A stretch of 15,277 nucleotides of DNA from Candidatus Aminicenantota bacterium. GTDB lineage: Bacteria; Acidobacteriota; Aminicenantia; UBA2199. Location: NCBI GenBank assembly GCA_024644125.1, contig JAHELQ010000071.1, positions 1 through 15,277 of the forward strand. Reading direction: 5' to 3'. Shown here in pieces: positions 14,637 through 15,277 of the stretch (its first letter is position 1; each line of letters begins with the position of its first letter). The translations under genes and the position numbers were made by a program. Under the pieces are notes generated by a model. The model saw only the letters and a program-made list of their open reading frames with translations, did not search any database and had not been told where the DNA came from.

Positions 14637-15277
14637 ATTTTATTCTCACTGGAGAGTTTTTTAAAAAGCTCTATCCCCGCCTCCCGGGTATCAAAGGCTC
14701 CATCCAGTTGCAATTCGTATAATTGCTTGAGTTTATCGCCCATTTCGCGGCCCGGGGGGATTCCCAGATCCAATAGATCGCGTCCCATGACAATAGGCTG
14801 GATGGTGACATTGTCGATATTCCATTCCGCCTTTCTATCCAGCCACCATTGCGACAATTCATCGATCCCATCGAAATCCAGATAGTCCGTTTCCCGCGAC
14901 CGGCGGTCCGCAAAATCCAGTAAAAGTAATAAAAAATCGTGCCCTTCCAGATCTTTCACTAAACGGGAAACAGCCTTAAATCCAATTTCCTCCCGGTTCC
15001 GGTGCAGATCGAATAAACGATGATGGTTCTTGACAAGATTCAACACCACTTTTTTCAATGGAAAATTGCTACGTGTCTCGATCCCCAAATCAGTCAATAT
15101 TTCTTCAGAAATATTGACCCCCTGGGAATCATGCAATTGAGAAGTGATCGTCATCCTACCACGTTTCCATTCCCAACGGGTGGCTACCGCTTTGCCGACA
15201 TCGTGGAATAAAGCGCCCAGTAGAAGCGCCAGAGTCTCCTCATTGCCCAGTTGATAGATCCGGCTGAGTTTTCTAGC
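14633..15277 (-). CDS. cca: CCA tRNA nucleotidyltransferase, HD-domain C-terminal half (partial, N-terminus outside window)
   Basis: The open frame enters from the right edge with no stop and covers 214 codons. It starts within an HD domain: HD dyad at 15200-15205 in the segment LFHDVGK, then HDSQGV about 30 residues later, and NHHR. A helical C-terminal domain follows, ending with the family signature IVMGRDLLDLGIPPGREMG and a helix with EAGIELFKKL, typical of tRNA nucleotidyltransferase/poly(A) polymerase C-termini that bind the tRNA. The full protein would add or repair the 3' CCA of tRNAs in the cytoplasm; the head domain with the DxD catalytic site lies outside. ATG codons inside the frame (for example at 15154) are internal. 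It is convergent with the LanC-like gene; the stop codons overlap (14633-14636) and no terminator lies between. A poly(A) polymerase is the alternative. Confidence 0.85.
   Translation of the reverse strand, partial: ARKLSRIYQLGNEETLALLLGALFHDVGKAVATRWEWKRGRMTITSQLHDSQGVNISEEILTDLGIETRSNFPLKKVVLNLVKNHHRLFDLHRNREEIGFKAVSRLVKDLEGHDFLLLLLDFADRRSRETDYLDFDGIDELSQWWLDRKAEWNIDNVTIQPIVMGRDLLDLGIPPGREMGDKLKQLYELQLDGAFDTREAGIELFKKLSSENKI

Noticed and set aside
1..15277. tRNA, rRNA, CRISPR arrays, insertion sequences or attachment sites
   Set aside because: No tRNA-like cloverleaf, no regularly spaced repeats, no transposase-like frame or terminal inverted repeats were seen.

Overview
The window looks like chromosomal DNA from a diderm (Gram-negative) bacterium. 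Support: a secreted outer-membrane beta-barrel protein, a periplasmic PapD-like chaperone, signal-peptide proteins and housekeeping genes (rpsA, thiD, a CCA-adding enzyme). Base composition is moderate. Starts mix ATG, GTG and TTG, usually behind clear Shine-Dalgarno (SD) sequences, and several promoters of sigma70 type with 17-bp spacers can be read. The mixture (S1 with four domains, S8 protease with a PKD domain, LanC-like cyclase, unusual chaperone/barrel operon) fits an uncultured lineage such as Candidatus Aminicenantes/Acidobacteriota, but that placement is a guess, not a sequence-proven call.

Layout: positions 1-4969 (minus strand) hold one operon read leftwards. It has three related small secreted proteins (P1, P2, P3), then a PapD-like periplasmic chaperone, then a barrel protein with an SdrD_B-like domain that runs off the left edge. 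I read this as a divergent chaperone-usher-like surface-fibre system; the parts fit, but no gene is a textbook pilin or usher. Its control region (about 4970-5160) has a strong promoter candidate and a cluster of TGACAA inverted repeats. Positions 5166-6020 (minus) encode a six-helix membrane protein of unknown function with its own promoter. Positions 6139-8327 (minus) hold rpsA and thiD, nearly touching. Positions 8405-10334 (minus) hold a secreted subtilisin with its own promoter and a strong terminator.

From about 10411 the plus strand carries a two-component system: a CHASE4-type sensor kinase, and a response regulator that overlaps it and has a normal receiver, a degenerate second receiver and a LuxR-type DNA-binding domain. 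A separately promoted lanthionine synthetase C-like protein follows, with no visible precursor peptide or dehydratase. The right edge (minus strand) is the C-terminal half of a CCA tRNA nucleotidyltransferase with an HD domain, converging on the LanC gene so that their stop codons overlap.

The most interesting part is the left operon: its unfamiliar subunit family, its barrel with no separate N-terminal usher domain, its apparent AUU start codon, and its palindrome-rich promoter. The tandem-receiver regulator and the orphan LanC come next.
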